Origin: an uncultured Clostridia bacterium
GTDB taxonomy: Bacteria; Bacillota; Clostridia; UMGS1810
DNA length: 64,000 nucleotides
Assembly (NCBI GenBank): GCA_934481345.1
Contig: CAKSPF010000003.1
Span: forward strand, 1-64,000
Direction: 5' to 3'
Shown here in pieces: positions 10,090-19,100 of the stretch. Made by a program: the position numbers and the translations under genes. Under the pieces are notes generated by a model. It did no database searches. It was not told the origin of the DNA and saw only the letters and a list, made by a program, of their open reading frames with translations. Positions within the stretch are counted from its first letter, which is position 1, and each line of letters begins with the position of its first letter.

Positions 10090-10368
10090 ATGTCTGAATG
10101 GAGCGCTGCTCAGTACAGCAAATTCAAACGGGAACGAACAATTCCGGCTTTTGATCTGGCTAATTCTATAAAATACGAAAATCCGAACTCGGTGTTGGAT
10201 ATCGGGTGCGGAACAGGACTCAGACCGTATTTGGAGCAACTGTCGGCTGACGACCAAAAAGCCTATTCAAACGACGTTATGCAATGTCTGAGAGATACTT
10301 ATCCGATACAGAAAAACGGAGAAATAATATTCAGATTTCCAAGACTGTTCTTTCTTGCAAAAAAATAA
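10090..10368 (+). pseudogene. Internally deleted trans-aconitate methyltransferase-like gene
   Basis: This 92-codon frame joins the two ends of a Tam-type SAM-dependent methyltransferase, a family of roughly 250 residues. Residues 1-40 match the family start, with the SAM-binding VLDIGCGTG motif (motif I). The next residues, GTGLRPYLE onward, match the family C-terminus, which ends in a typical RFPRLFFLAKK-like strand. The middle, about 150 codons holding the rest of the Rossmann fold, is missing without a frame change. The join falls at a shared GTG, which suggests recombination at short homology. It cannot form a complete methyltransferase fold. Promoter, ribosome site and terminator remain. 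Confidence 0.75.
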
Positions 10369-10402
10369 TCACTATCAAAGAAATTACTCTTTGACAGTGA
10401 TT
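10367..10402 (+). terminator. Hairpin terminator after the methyltransferase remnant
   Basis: 15-bp stem with one A-C mismatch (10367-10381 with 10388-10402) and a 6-nt loop. The T-tract is poor on the plus strand, but an A-run precedes the stem, so it could also end minus-strand transcription. Confidence 0.6.
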
Positions 10403-10440
10403 TCGCTTTGTATTTTGATGCATTGTTTCGGGCGTTCTGC

Positions 10441-12141
10441 CTATTCTATGTTTTTTGCTCCGCACACGGGAATCAATCCGTCAAGGCTTTCCCAAACCAT
10501 AGCCTTTGCGCGTGTATAGTTTTCGGTCGGTGTAAACGTGATTTCCGTGCCGTTATATATACCGGACTGCACTTCGGCTAATTTATCGCCGTTGTAAAGA
10601 GCGAGGATAACGGTGCCGCTTTCCATATTGAACGGTTTGACAACTATCTTTCCGTCAGCGGAGCGCACCGCCTTTATACCTTTGCAGTAATTAATGTTCG
10701 CACTGCTTAAAATGTTTTTTCCGGCTCCTATTACTTCATTCCAGTCATCTTCACTTCCTATATAATTAACCTTAATTGATTTTAAGCAATTTTCAAACGC
10801 ACCCTCTTCGATTATCAGCACGCTGTTCGGGATTGTTACGCTTGTCATGCTTTCGCAGCCGAAAAAGGTTTTCTCGGAAATGCACAATACTCCGTCCGGA
10901 ATTGTTATGCCTGTTAAGGCTTCGCAGTTTAAAAACGCATGTTCGCCGATGCTTGTTACGCTATACGGAATTATTATACTTGTCAGTTTCCGGCAATCCT
11001 CAAATGCCCCGTCGGCAATGCTTGTTACGCTATGCGGAATTGCAAACAAAGTATCTGTTTTTTCTTTCGGAAAACGTATAATCTCCGTTTTATCTTTGTT
11101 GTATAAAATGCCGTCTTCGGAGCAGTAAGCGGTATTGTCACCGGCAACGTTTATGCTTTCCAGATTAAAGCAGGTATAAAAAGCAAATCTGCCGATATAT
11201 GCCACGCTTTCCGGCAGCGTTATGCTTGTCAAGCCGTTGCAGCTGTCAAACGCACGGCTGCCTATACTTACCACGCTGTCGGGAATTGTAATTTCTGTCA
11301 GACTGTCGCAATAGTAAAATGCACAGTCGGCAATTGTTTTTGTGCCGGATTCCACGGTGTAACCGAGCACCTTATTTTTGCCGAGCGCCCACTCGTCCGC
11401 TTTTATAAGATGATGCCCTATATACAGCACACTGCATTGTTCGCTGTTTTCATACCAGTTGTTATAGCAAGCGGTTCCGTAAAATGCCCGATCGCCGATG
11501 CTTGTTATACTGTCGGAAAGTGATATATTTATTAAGCCGGAACAGTATTGAAATGCATAGGCGCCGATACTCTTTACACCGTCGGGGATTGCTATGTCTG
11601 TAAGAGCGCTGCAGCTGTCAAACGCACCGTCGCCGATGCTTATTACACTTCGGGGGATTGTTACATTTGTTAAGCCGGTACAACTTTGGAACGCATCCTC
11701 GCCGATGTTTGCCACGCCCTCCGGTATTGTTATGCCCGGCAAGGCATCGCAATAGTAAAACGCTTCCTTGCCTATGCTTTTTACGCTGCCCGGAATTATA
11801 ACGCTTGTTAATTTATCGCAATAGAAAAATGCATAATCACCGATACTCGTTACGCCTTCGGAAATCACAACCTTTTCAAGATTGTTTTTGATTTTTGTAA
11901 CTTTTCTCCAGGGCGCCATCATACCGGTTGATGACCTGTCAAAATCCGACATGTTTCCCGTACCGCTTATTGTAAGCGTTTTTGTTTCGGTATCATATTC
12001 CCATGTCAGACCAGCGCCGCAGCCCGTGCCGGTCGTTTCGTTGCTTATAATATCGGCAAAGGACGGAAGTGACATGCACAAAACCGCCAGTAATACCGTA
12101 AATGCAAAAAATCTTTTCAGCAATCTGCACCACCCTTTCAT
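10441..12141 (-). CDS. Secreted BspA-type leucine-rich repeat protein
   Basis: 566 residues. The N-terminus has a signal peptide (residues about 7-30, ending LPSFAD). It is followed by the short TLTISGTGNM strand that opens many BspA-type proteins, and then by LRR_5 repeats at about 85-480 of the form SVTSIGxxAFxxCxxLTxIxIP. The last 80 residues form a beta-rich tail with no SLH, LPXTG or membrane anchor. ATG 12141 lies 3 nt after the upstream stop and has no ribosome site. TTG 12123, behind AAAGGGTGGTG, would begin MLKRFF and may be the true start. It is the second gene of a two-gene operon with the SLH/LRR protein upstream. Such LRRs usually bind proteins or glycans; the ligand is unknown. 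Confidence 0.85.
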   Translation of the reverse strand: MKGWCRLLKRFFAFTVLLAVLCMSLPSFADIISNETTGTGCGAGLTWEYDTETKTLTISGTGNMSDFDRSSTGMMAPWRKVTKIKNNLEKVVISEGVTSIGDYAFFYCDKLTSVIIPGSVKSIGKEAFYYCDALPGITIPEGVANIGEDAFQSCTGLTNVTIPRSVISIGDGAFDSCSALTDIAIPDGVKSIGAYAFQYCSGLINISLSDSITSIGDRAFYGTACYNNWYENSEQCSVLYIGHHLIKADEWALGKNKVLGYTVESGTKTIADCAFYYCDSLTEITIPDSVVSIGSRAFDSCNGLTSITLPESVAYIGRFAFYTCFNLESINVAGDNTAYCSEDGILYNKDKTEIIRFPKEKTDTLFAIPHSVTSIADGAFEDCRKLTSIIIPYSVTSIGEHAFLNCEALTGITIPDGVLCISEKTFFGCESMTSVTIPNSVLIIEEGAFENCLKSIKVNYIGSEDDWNEVIGAGKNILSSANINYCKGIKAVRSADGKIVVKPFNMESGTVILALYNGDKLAEVQSGIYNGTEITFTPTENYTRAKAMVWESLDGLIPVCGAKNIE

Positions 12142-12144
12142 ACA

Positions 12145-14043
12145 TTAGTTGTTATTAAGCTCATAGGCAAATTTCCAAAACATTGTTGCCGTATCGGCTC
12201 TTGTCGGAGTAACCTTCGGATAGATTGCATATTCATATCCGCTTACGGAATGAATAAACATAACGCTCTCCTTAAAGCACCATGCAACGGGAATTTTCGC
12301 ATAATCGGATATGTCCGAATAGTCGTTGTAGCCTTCAAGCGCGGAGGAAATACCCGAATCGTCAATTGATACGTCAAGACCTTTTGACTGAGCGTATCTG
12401 TAAAAAATCGCCGCAATCTGCTCTCTCGTTATAACGTCGTCGGGCGAGAAAGTATCATTTCCCGTGCCGTTTAAAATGCCGTTTGCGGCAGCCCATGCCA
12501 CAGGCTTTTTGTACCAGTCCTGCGTCAAATCCGAAAACTTAGAGTTTCCGTCTGTTTCGGGAGAGCCTGCCAGGCGGTAAAACATTGTCGCAAACTCGCC
12601 TCTTGTGATAGTACCGTCCGGAGTGAATGTATCCGCACCGGTACCGTTCATGATTCCGTTGTCCAGGCAGAACTCTATTCCGCTGTGATTCGGATCGCCG
12701 TCTGCACTCTGTATGTCCTTAAATCTTTTTACTGCGCAGTTATCGCCTTTTTCTTCGCATACATATCTGTCATCGGCGGCAGCGGTGGGTTCGCCTTTTT
12801 CTATAGTTTCTCCCGTATCGAGCAAAATGCATTTAAAGCCGTTGTCCCTTGCGTACTGCTCCGCGGCAGTGCCTGAATATGCCTTTATTACGAGGTTTTC
12901 GTTACGCACGTCATAATCGTTCACATAGTCCCAGCCGAAAGCGTGCATATCAATCTGCGTTACGCTTCTCGGAATAGTGACTTCGTTTAAGCTGTTGCAG
13001 CGGAAGAACGCCGCCGTGCCTATATGCTCCACGCCCTCTGAAATCGTGAGGTTTGAAAGGCTTTCGCACCATGAAAAGGCATTGTTGCCTATTTCCTTTA
13101 CATTTCCCGGAATGACAACGTTATTAAGATTTTTGCACCGGTAAAATCCGAGGTAAGGAATTGATTTTAAGGTTGACGGAAGCTTAACCGAGGTGATATC
13201 CGACATTCCGAAAGCGTCCTCGCCCATAAGTGTTGTGCCTTCGCGGATTTCAATATCGCCGACTGCCTCCCACTCATGTATCTGCCTGTTCTCGGTCGGA
13301 GCGGAGGGATCGGGATTGTCTATTTCGGCATAGCCTATTCTTATTCCTGCAATCAGATACTGACCGTGATACTGTATTCCGTCCACGCGGTTATTTGCGT
13401 CTTTATCATAAGCCGAACCGAAAAATATTCTCTTGCCCATATATTCGAGGTTTTTCGGCATTGTAATATTTTTAAGCGCCTTGCCGCTTATTGCCTCGCT
13501 GCCTATGTACTTTACGCTATCGGGGATAACGAGCGTGTCAAGCACATCGCCGCAGTTTATGGCGAAGTCTTTTATAACCTCAAGTCCGTCATTTAGATTA
13601 AGATATTTTAAATATCTTCCGTAAATTGCGTTGACGCCGATTTCCTTGATTGTAGGCGGAAGCGTAATTCCGAAAATTCTCATTGAGCCCTCGCGGAGCG
13701 CGCCGTCGCCGATAGCCGTGACGGTATGCCCGTTGATTTCGGACGGAATGTTTAATTCAATACCGAATCCGGAGTCGGGATCTCCCATAAATCTTGCCGA
13801 ATAGTCGGTAATCATAGCCGAGCCGTCGTCACGGACGGTATAGATAAGCGAAGTAAAATCGTCCGGGTCGTCCTTTTCGCGCATTTGTACCATATCATCG
13901 GTTACAGCGGTTTTGCTCTGTTCGTTATTTTCCGTTCCGTAGTCTGTGTCGTAAACGCTCCAGGCGCATACCGGTGTGACAAATACCGCGGCAGTCAGCA
14001 TCGCCGTGCCGAGTACGGCAGAAATAATTTTTTTCAGGTGCAT
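12145..14043 (-). CDS. BspA-type LRR protein with C-terminal SLH anchor
   Basis: 632 residues from ATG 14043; a TTG one codon upstream is also possible, and AAAGG lies upstream. Signal peptide at 1-28. LRR_5 repeats run from about 90 to 400 with the usual I-P-S-x-V-K-x-I-G pattern. Three SLH repeats fill about 445-632, each with a FxDxxxxxW and an ITRxExAxxFYR core (for example DDVITREQIAAIFYR). The SLH part should bind pyruvylated secondary wall polymer, leaving the LRR exposed. First gene of the operon with the anchorless LRR protein at 10441-12141, so the two may act together. Confidence 0.88.
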   Translation of the reverse strand: MHLKKIISAVLGTAMLTAAVFVTPVCAWSVYDTDYGTENNEQSKTAVTDDMVQMREKDDPDDFTSLIYTVRDDGSAMITDYSARFMGDPDSGFGIELNIPSEINGHTVTAIGDGALREGSMRIFGITLPPTIKEIGVNAIYGRYLKYLNLNDGLEVIKDFAINCGDVLDTLVIPDSVKYIGSEAISGKALKNITMPKNLEYMGKRIFFGSAYDKDANNRVDGIQYHGQYLIAGIRIGYAEIDNPDPSAPTENRQIHEWEAVGDIEIREGTTLMGEDAFGMSDITSVKLPSTLKSIPYLGFYRCKNLNNVVIPGNVKEIGNNAFSWCESLSNLTISEGVEHIGTAAFFRCNSLNEVTIPRSVTQIDMHAFGWDYVNDYDVRNENLVIKAYSGTAAEQYARDNGFKCILLDTGETIEKGEPTAAADDRYVCEEKGDNCAVKRFKDIQSADGDPNHSGIEFCLDNGIMNGTGADTFTPDGTITRGEFATMFYRLAGSPETDGNSKFSDLTQDWYKKPVAWAAANGILNGTGNDTFSPDDVITREQIAAIFYRYAQSKGLDVSIDDSGISSALEGYNDYSDISDYAKIPVAWCFKESVMFIHSVSGYEYAIYPKVTPTRADTATMFWKFAYELNNN

Positions 14044-14088
14044 CAATCATCAGCCTTTCTTTAATTTATTAAACTTCTTATAGCCGTT

Positions 14089-14117
14089 ATTATATCATAT
14101 TTCCAAATTCAAGTAAA
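14089..14117 (-). promoter_or_regulatory. Promoter of the LRR/SLH operon
   Basis: Minus-strand TTTACT (14112-14117), 17-bp spacer, consensus TATAAT (14089-14094), about 45 nt before the start codon. Confidence 0.6.
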
Positions 14118-14155
14118 TGTAATTTCCGTATTTGGCATTGCCGGAGGCAGAAATT

Positions 14156-14212
14156 TTGCTTGTTTTTTCAAAAAAATATGATACAATATTTATAAAAAGA
14201 ACGCATGGAAGT
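14156..14212 (+). promoter_or_regulatory. Extended -10 promoter and ribosome site of the HTH gene
   Basis: Extended -10 TGATACAAT (14179-14187) with a weak TTGCTT -35 (14156-14161, 20-bp spacing). GGAAGTG at 14206-14212 sits 6 nt before ATG 14219. An in-frame ATG at 14132 lies upstream of this promoter and is therefore rejected as the start. Confidence 0.5.
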
Positions 14213-14218
14213 GATAAA

Positions 14219-15949
14219 ATGTTTTGCGAAAAACTGAATGAATATCTTGAGCTTATAAATTGCACCGGCAGAGAATTTGCAGAGTATTCGGGAATATCGG
14301 AATCAACCGTGAGCCGATACAGATCGGGCGCAAGGACGCCCGCGGCAAATTCCGAAGATATGAAAAAGCTGTGCCGCGGACTTTGTACGGCTGCAAGCCG
14401 CAAGGGCTTTGACGGTATATCCTACAATGAGGTATTAATCGAGCTCAGCAGTCTTGCGGAGGAAGTACCGTTTGACTTTGAAAACCTGCGCGAAAAGTTC
14501 AATGTGCTCTGCACCGTCTTTTCAGTAAATCTTGCCGATATGTCAAAAAGCCTGAAATATGACCCGTCATACATTTCGAGAATACGCAGCGGCAGGCGCA
14601 GACCTGCAAATCCCCAAAAGTTCGCCTTTGACGCGGCTCAATATATCTCTCAGCGGTTCGACTCCGACAGCAGCAAAAAGATTATTTCGGAAATCATGAA
14701 TGTCAAACCGAATCAAATCAAAACGGCTGACGGCTATACGTCATGCCTTGCAAGCTGGCTTACCGACAGTAATCTTATAAAAAAGCCCGAAAACCCGGTA
14801 AAAAAATTTCTTGACGCTCTCGATTCTTTTGACTTAAACGAGTACATAAAGGCAATCCGTTTTGACGAGCTGAAGGTTCCGTCGCTGCCGTTCAGGCTTC
14901 CTGTATCAAAGACATACTGCGGTATAGACGAAATGAAAAACGGCGAGCTTGATTTTCTGAAATCAACCGCCCTTTCAAAATCAAAGCACAGCGTTTTTAT
15001 GTACAGCGATATGCAGATGGACGACATGGCAGCCGATATGGATTTTTCAAAAAAATATATGTTCGGACTTGCGGCTATGCTGAAAAAAGGACTGCATCTC
15101 AATGTCGTGCACAATCTCAACCGCCCGTTCAACGAGCTTATGCTGGGTCTTGAATGTTGGATACCGCTCTACATGACGGGGCAGATTTCGCCGTATTATT
15201 TAAAAGGTACTCACAATCAGATTTTTTGCCATTTTCTGAATGTATCGGGGGCAGCCGCTCTGTCCGGCGAGTGCGTGTCGGGGTATCATTCAAAGGGCAG
15301 ATATTACCTCACAAACAATAAAGACGAGCTTGAATACTATACCGAAAGAAGCAGCTGCATATTAAAAAAAGCTCATTCCCTGATGGATATATACCGCGCT
15401 GATAAATCGGCGGAGCTTGCGGCATTTATGCTTGCCGATTCTCATACGGGCGGAAACCGCCGCAGCATACTCTCATCACTTCCGATATATACGGCAACGG
15501 ACGGATTTCTTGCAGAATTTCTCGGCAGGCGGAATGTACCCGACAAAGAAAAGCAAAAAATTCTTGACTACGCAGCCTCGCGCAAAAAACAGATACTTGA
15601 AATTCTCAAAGACAATTTTGTTGCGGATGAAATTCCCGTTCTTAATGAAAACGACTTTAAAGAGCACCCGTTATCTCTTTCGCTGTCGCTTATGTTTTGC
15701 GATACAAACTATGAATACACCTTTGACGAATATGCCGAGCACCTGCGGCTTACAAAGAAATTTGCAGAGGAAAACAAGAACTATTCCGCCGTCCGCACGA
15801 GGGAAAATGCCTTTGCAAATATACAGATTACAATGCATGAAAACGAATATGTCATGATTTCAAAAAACAAAGCTCCGATAATTCATTTTGCTGTACGGCA
15901 CCCGATACTGCGTAAAGCCATAGAAAATTTGGAGTTTCCTGTTTTGTAG
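14219..15949 (+). CDS. Double helix-turn-helix (Xre-like) regulator of unknown function
   Basis: 576 residues. The first helix-turn-helix is at about 10-40 (EFAEYSGISESTVSRYRSG) and a second, similar one at about 100-130 (DMSKSLKYDPSYISRIRSG); both have the spacing of Xre/Cro recognition helices. The remaining 420 residues are mostly helical, with no domain I can name; I have the impression of a Clostridia-restricted family because the block around LNVVHNLNRPFNE and ISPYYLKG looks conserved. It is intracellular, with no signal peptide or membrane segment. It sits between two divergently arranged surface-protein units and directly before the 1745-residue LRR protein, so a role in surface-gene control is plausible but not shown. 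Confidence 0.75.
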   Translation: MFCEKLNEYLELINCTGREFAEYSGISESTVSRYRSGARTPAANSEDMKKLCRGLCTAASRKGFDGISYNEVLIELSSLAEEVPFDFENLREKFNVLCTVFSVNLADMSKSLKYDPSYISRIRSGRRRPANPQKFAFDAAQYISQRFDSDSSKKIISEIMNVKPNQIKTADGYTSCLASWLTDSNLIKKPENPVKKFLDALDSFDLNEYIKAIRFDELKVPSLPFRLPVSKTYCGIDEMKNGELDFLKSTALSKSKHSVFMYSDMQMDDMAADMDFSKKYMFGLAAMLKKGLHLNVVHNLNRPFNELMLGLECWIPLYMTGQISPYYLKGTHNQIFCHFLNVSGAAALSGECVSGYHSKGRYYLTNNKDELEYYTERSSCILKKAHSLMDIYRADKSAELAAFMLADSHTGGNRRSILSSLPIYTATDGFLAEFLGRRNVPDKEKQKILDYAASRKKQILEILKDNFVADEIPVLNENDFKEHPLSLSLSLMFCDTNYEYTFDEYAEHLRLTKKFAEENKNYSAVRTRENAFANIQITMHENEYVMISKNKAPIIHFAVRHPILRKAIENLEFPVL

Positions 15950-16001
15950 CATGGATTTATCACAATTTGGCAGATATGCAGATTCATTGTTTTCACTTAT
16001 A

Positions 16002-16030
16002 TTGACTGTTTTGCAAAAATATGGTATTAT
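16002..16030 (+). promoter_or_regulatory. Promoter of the 1745-residue surface protein
   Basis: TTGACT (16002-16007), 17-bp spacer, TATTAT (16025-16030). The leader is about 65 nt and a GGGGGGAA ribosome site precedes ATG 16103. Confidence 0.75.
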
Positions 16031-16102
16031 TAAAAGTGTTTTGATACAATATCGGAAATCGAAGCATATTTAATATAAGTTTTACGGGGGGAATTGTAAA
16101 AA

Positions 16103-19100
16103 ATGAAAAAATCCGTACTGAGTTTATTTTTGACGCTGTGTATTGCGGCATTCGTTATTGCCGCACTGCCCATAAGCGCAGACGCTGCGTCAAGCGGCAC
16201 CTGCGGCGATAATCTGACCTGGACGCTTGATGATGAGGGTACTCTCACAATAAGCGGCACGGGAGAAGTGAACAGCTCACCTTGGAATAAATCAAGCGTA
16301 AAAACAGTTATTATCCAAAACGGAGTTGCTTCTATCGGCTCTGTGTTTTACTATTGCACCAACCTTACAAACGTAAACATACCCGATAGCGTTACTTCTA
16401 TCAGTAACTATGCGTTTGATGATTGCAGCAGCCTTACAAGCATCAATGTCAATGACGGTAATTCATACTACAGCAGTTTAGACGGAAATTTATATAATAA
16501 GGACAAAACTTGCCTAATTCGATATGCAACAGGTAAAAAAGATACATATTTTTCAATACCAAGCAGCGTTACTTCTATCGGTTACTATGCGTTTTCCGGT
16601 TGTGCTAGCCTTACAAGCATAAGCATACCCGACAGCGTTACTTCTATCGATGACGCTGCGTTTTTCAAATTCAGAAGCCTTACAGGCATAAACATACCAG
16701 ACAGTGTTACTATTATCGGAGAAGGTGCGTTTTCCGGTTGCAGCAGCCTTACAACTGTAAATATACCCAACAGCGTTACTTCTATCGGTAACCGTGTGTT
16801 TTCCGATTGCACCGACCTTACAAGCGTAAACATTCCAGACAGTGTTACTTATATTGGACATAACGCATTTTACGGTTGCAGCAGTCTTACAAGCGTAAAC
16901 ATTCCCAACAGCGTTACTTATATAGGTGAACGTGCGTTTAACGCTTGCAGCAGCCTTACAAGCATAAACATTCCCAACAGTGTTACTTCTATCAATAGCT
17001 ATGCGTTTTCCGATTGCACCGACCTTACAAGCGTAAACATTCCCGACAGCATTACTTCTATCGGCAGCTATGCGTTTTCCAATTGTAGCAGCCTTACAAG
17101 TATAAGCATACCGAATAGAGTTAATTCTATTGATGACTATGCGTTTTACGGTTGCAGCAGTCTTACAAGCGTAAACATTCCCGACAGCGTTACTTCTATC
17201 GGTAAACGTGTATTTTCAGGTTGCAGCAGCCTTACAAGCGTAAACATTCCTTACAGCGTTACTTCTATCGGCCAATATGCATTTTCCAGTTGCAAAAGCC
17301 TTACAAGCGTAAACATTCCTTACAGCGTTACTTCTATCGACCAATATGCATTTTCCAGTTGCAAAAGCCTTACAAGCATAAATGTTAATGACGGTAATTC
17401 ATACTACAGCAGCTTAGACGGAAACTTATATAATAAAGATAAAACTTGCTTGATTCAATATGCAATAGGTAAAAAAGATACATATTTTTCAATACCAAGC
17501 AGCGTTACTTATATCAAAGGTGCGTTTCAATATTGCAGCAGCCTTACAAGTGTAAACATACCCGAAAGCGTTACGAGTATAGGTGATTCTGCGTTTACCC
17601 GTTGCAGCAGCCTTACAAGCGTAAATATTCCAGACAGCGTTACTTATATTGGACATAACGCATTTTACGGATGCGACAATCTGAAGGACGTATATTATTC
17701 CGGCAGTGCCGAGCAATGGAAAAATATAAGTATAGGCTCCGGGGACGATTGCCTCACAGACGCCGCAATACACTACAACTGCGGCAAGCTGCCCGGCGAT
17801 GACGGCAACACCAACAACCCGGCCGAAATATCGGCAAACACCGTACACAGCCTGCCGGCAGGAATCAACGACAGCATAAAAATCAACAAAACCGGCAAGG
17901 GATATGCGTATTTCATACTGCGCGACAGCAACGGCAACCTGTACTCCAACCGCAGCTACAGATATAAGATAATAGGAAACGACAACTCGGAATACATAGG
18001 CAAAACCGACATCAACGGAATAGCATGCGTTGCCACGGCGACGATGAATCTGAACGGCGGCAAGGCAGCGGACAAGACCTGTACCGTGGAATTTCTGAAT
18101 GATGATCTGCAGCAAAAGACATTTACCATAAACGTTACCCTTGCCCCGATTTCCTACAAAGAAAGCTGGACGGGCAAGGCAACCTACGGCGCAAACATAG
18201 GCGCGAAGCTTGGCGCAGGCGGCAGCCTCAAGGGTGCAAACGGCTCTCTCGGAGCGGAGGCGGAGCTTGCGTCTGTGGGCGTCACCGGCAAAAACACCAA
18301 GGTAATAACCATAGAAAATATCTATAAAGACGGTGTGCGCGATCTGCACCTCTCCTCAAGCGAAGACAAAAACGCAGCCGTCAATGCAAAGCTCGGAATG
18401 TATGCCGGAGCAGGAAATGCGGCGAATCTTTCGCTCGGCTCCGTAAGCGGCGACATTTCCTCCGGCTACACCCTCGGCAGGGGATTTTACATAAAGAACT
18501 ACGATCCGGACAATGCCGCTCAGCGGCAGCAGATTGAGCTGTTTCTGATGGATACTGCCATGGGGCTCGACGGCTCGAATGTTATCCCGAGAATGTTATT
18601 TAACTACTGGCTCAGCAAAAACGGTATGACGGCAAGCAACGAACAGAATTATAAAGTAAGCGTCATGTCAAAATTAGGTGCAAGTGCGCCGTCAATAAAG
18701 CTCGGCAATTTCAGCACAAGCGTTGCCGGTATGAATGCGGACGCGCTTTATGAATTCAGCAGCGCTGTCGATCACGAAAACAAAACCACGACCTCGACAA
18801 AGACAAAGGTTTCGGAAAATTTCAAGCTGTTTAACAGCTCATACAAGGCGTCAGCAGACAAAAATGACTTTTCAATCAAAACCGGCAGCGCCATCTACAA
18901 TAAACAGCTTATAAACAACAGCATTCAGTTCAGTGCGACAACCGGTGAAAACGGCGTGGAAAAAATAAGCTTCAAAACTGCCGAGGACGCAAATGTCAGC
19001 TCGGTATTTTCCGAAAAATCATCTGCGGAGTTTTATAAAAATATTACATATAAAGACGCAAGTGCAAAAAAACTTGTTTCCGGCAACAGCTTTATGAATT

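Noticed and set aside
16372..17690. Regular 69-bp repeats that might suggest a CRISPR-like array
   Set aside because: They lie inside one open frame, have no unique spacers, and translate into 23-residue LRR units.
17489..18349. 286-codon minus-strand frame inside the 1745-residue gene
   Set aside because: No start signals, mirrors the repetitive coding strand, and has no recognisable domain.
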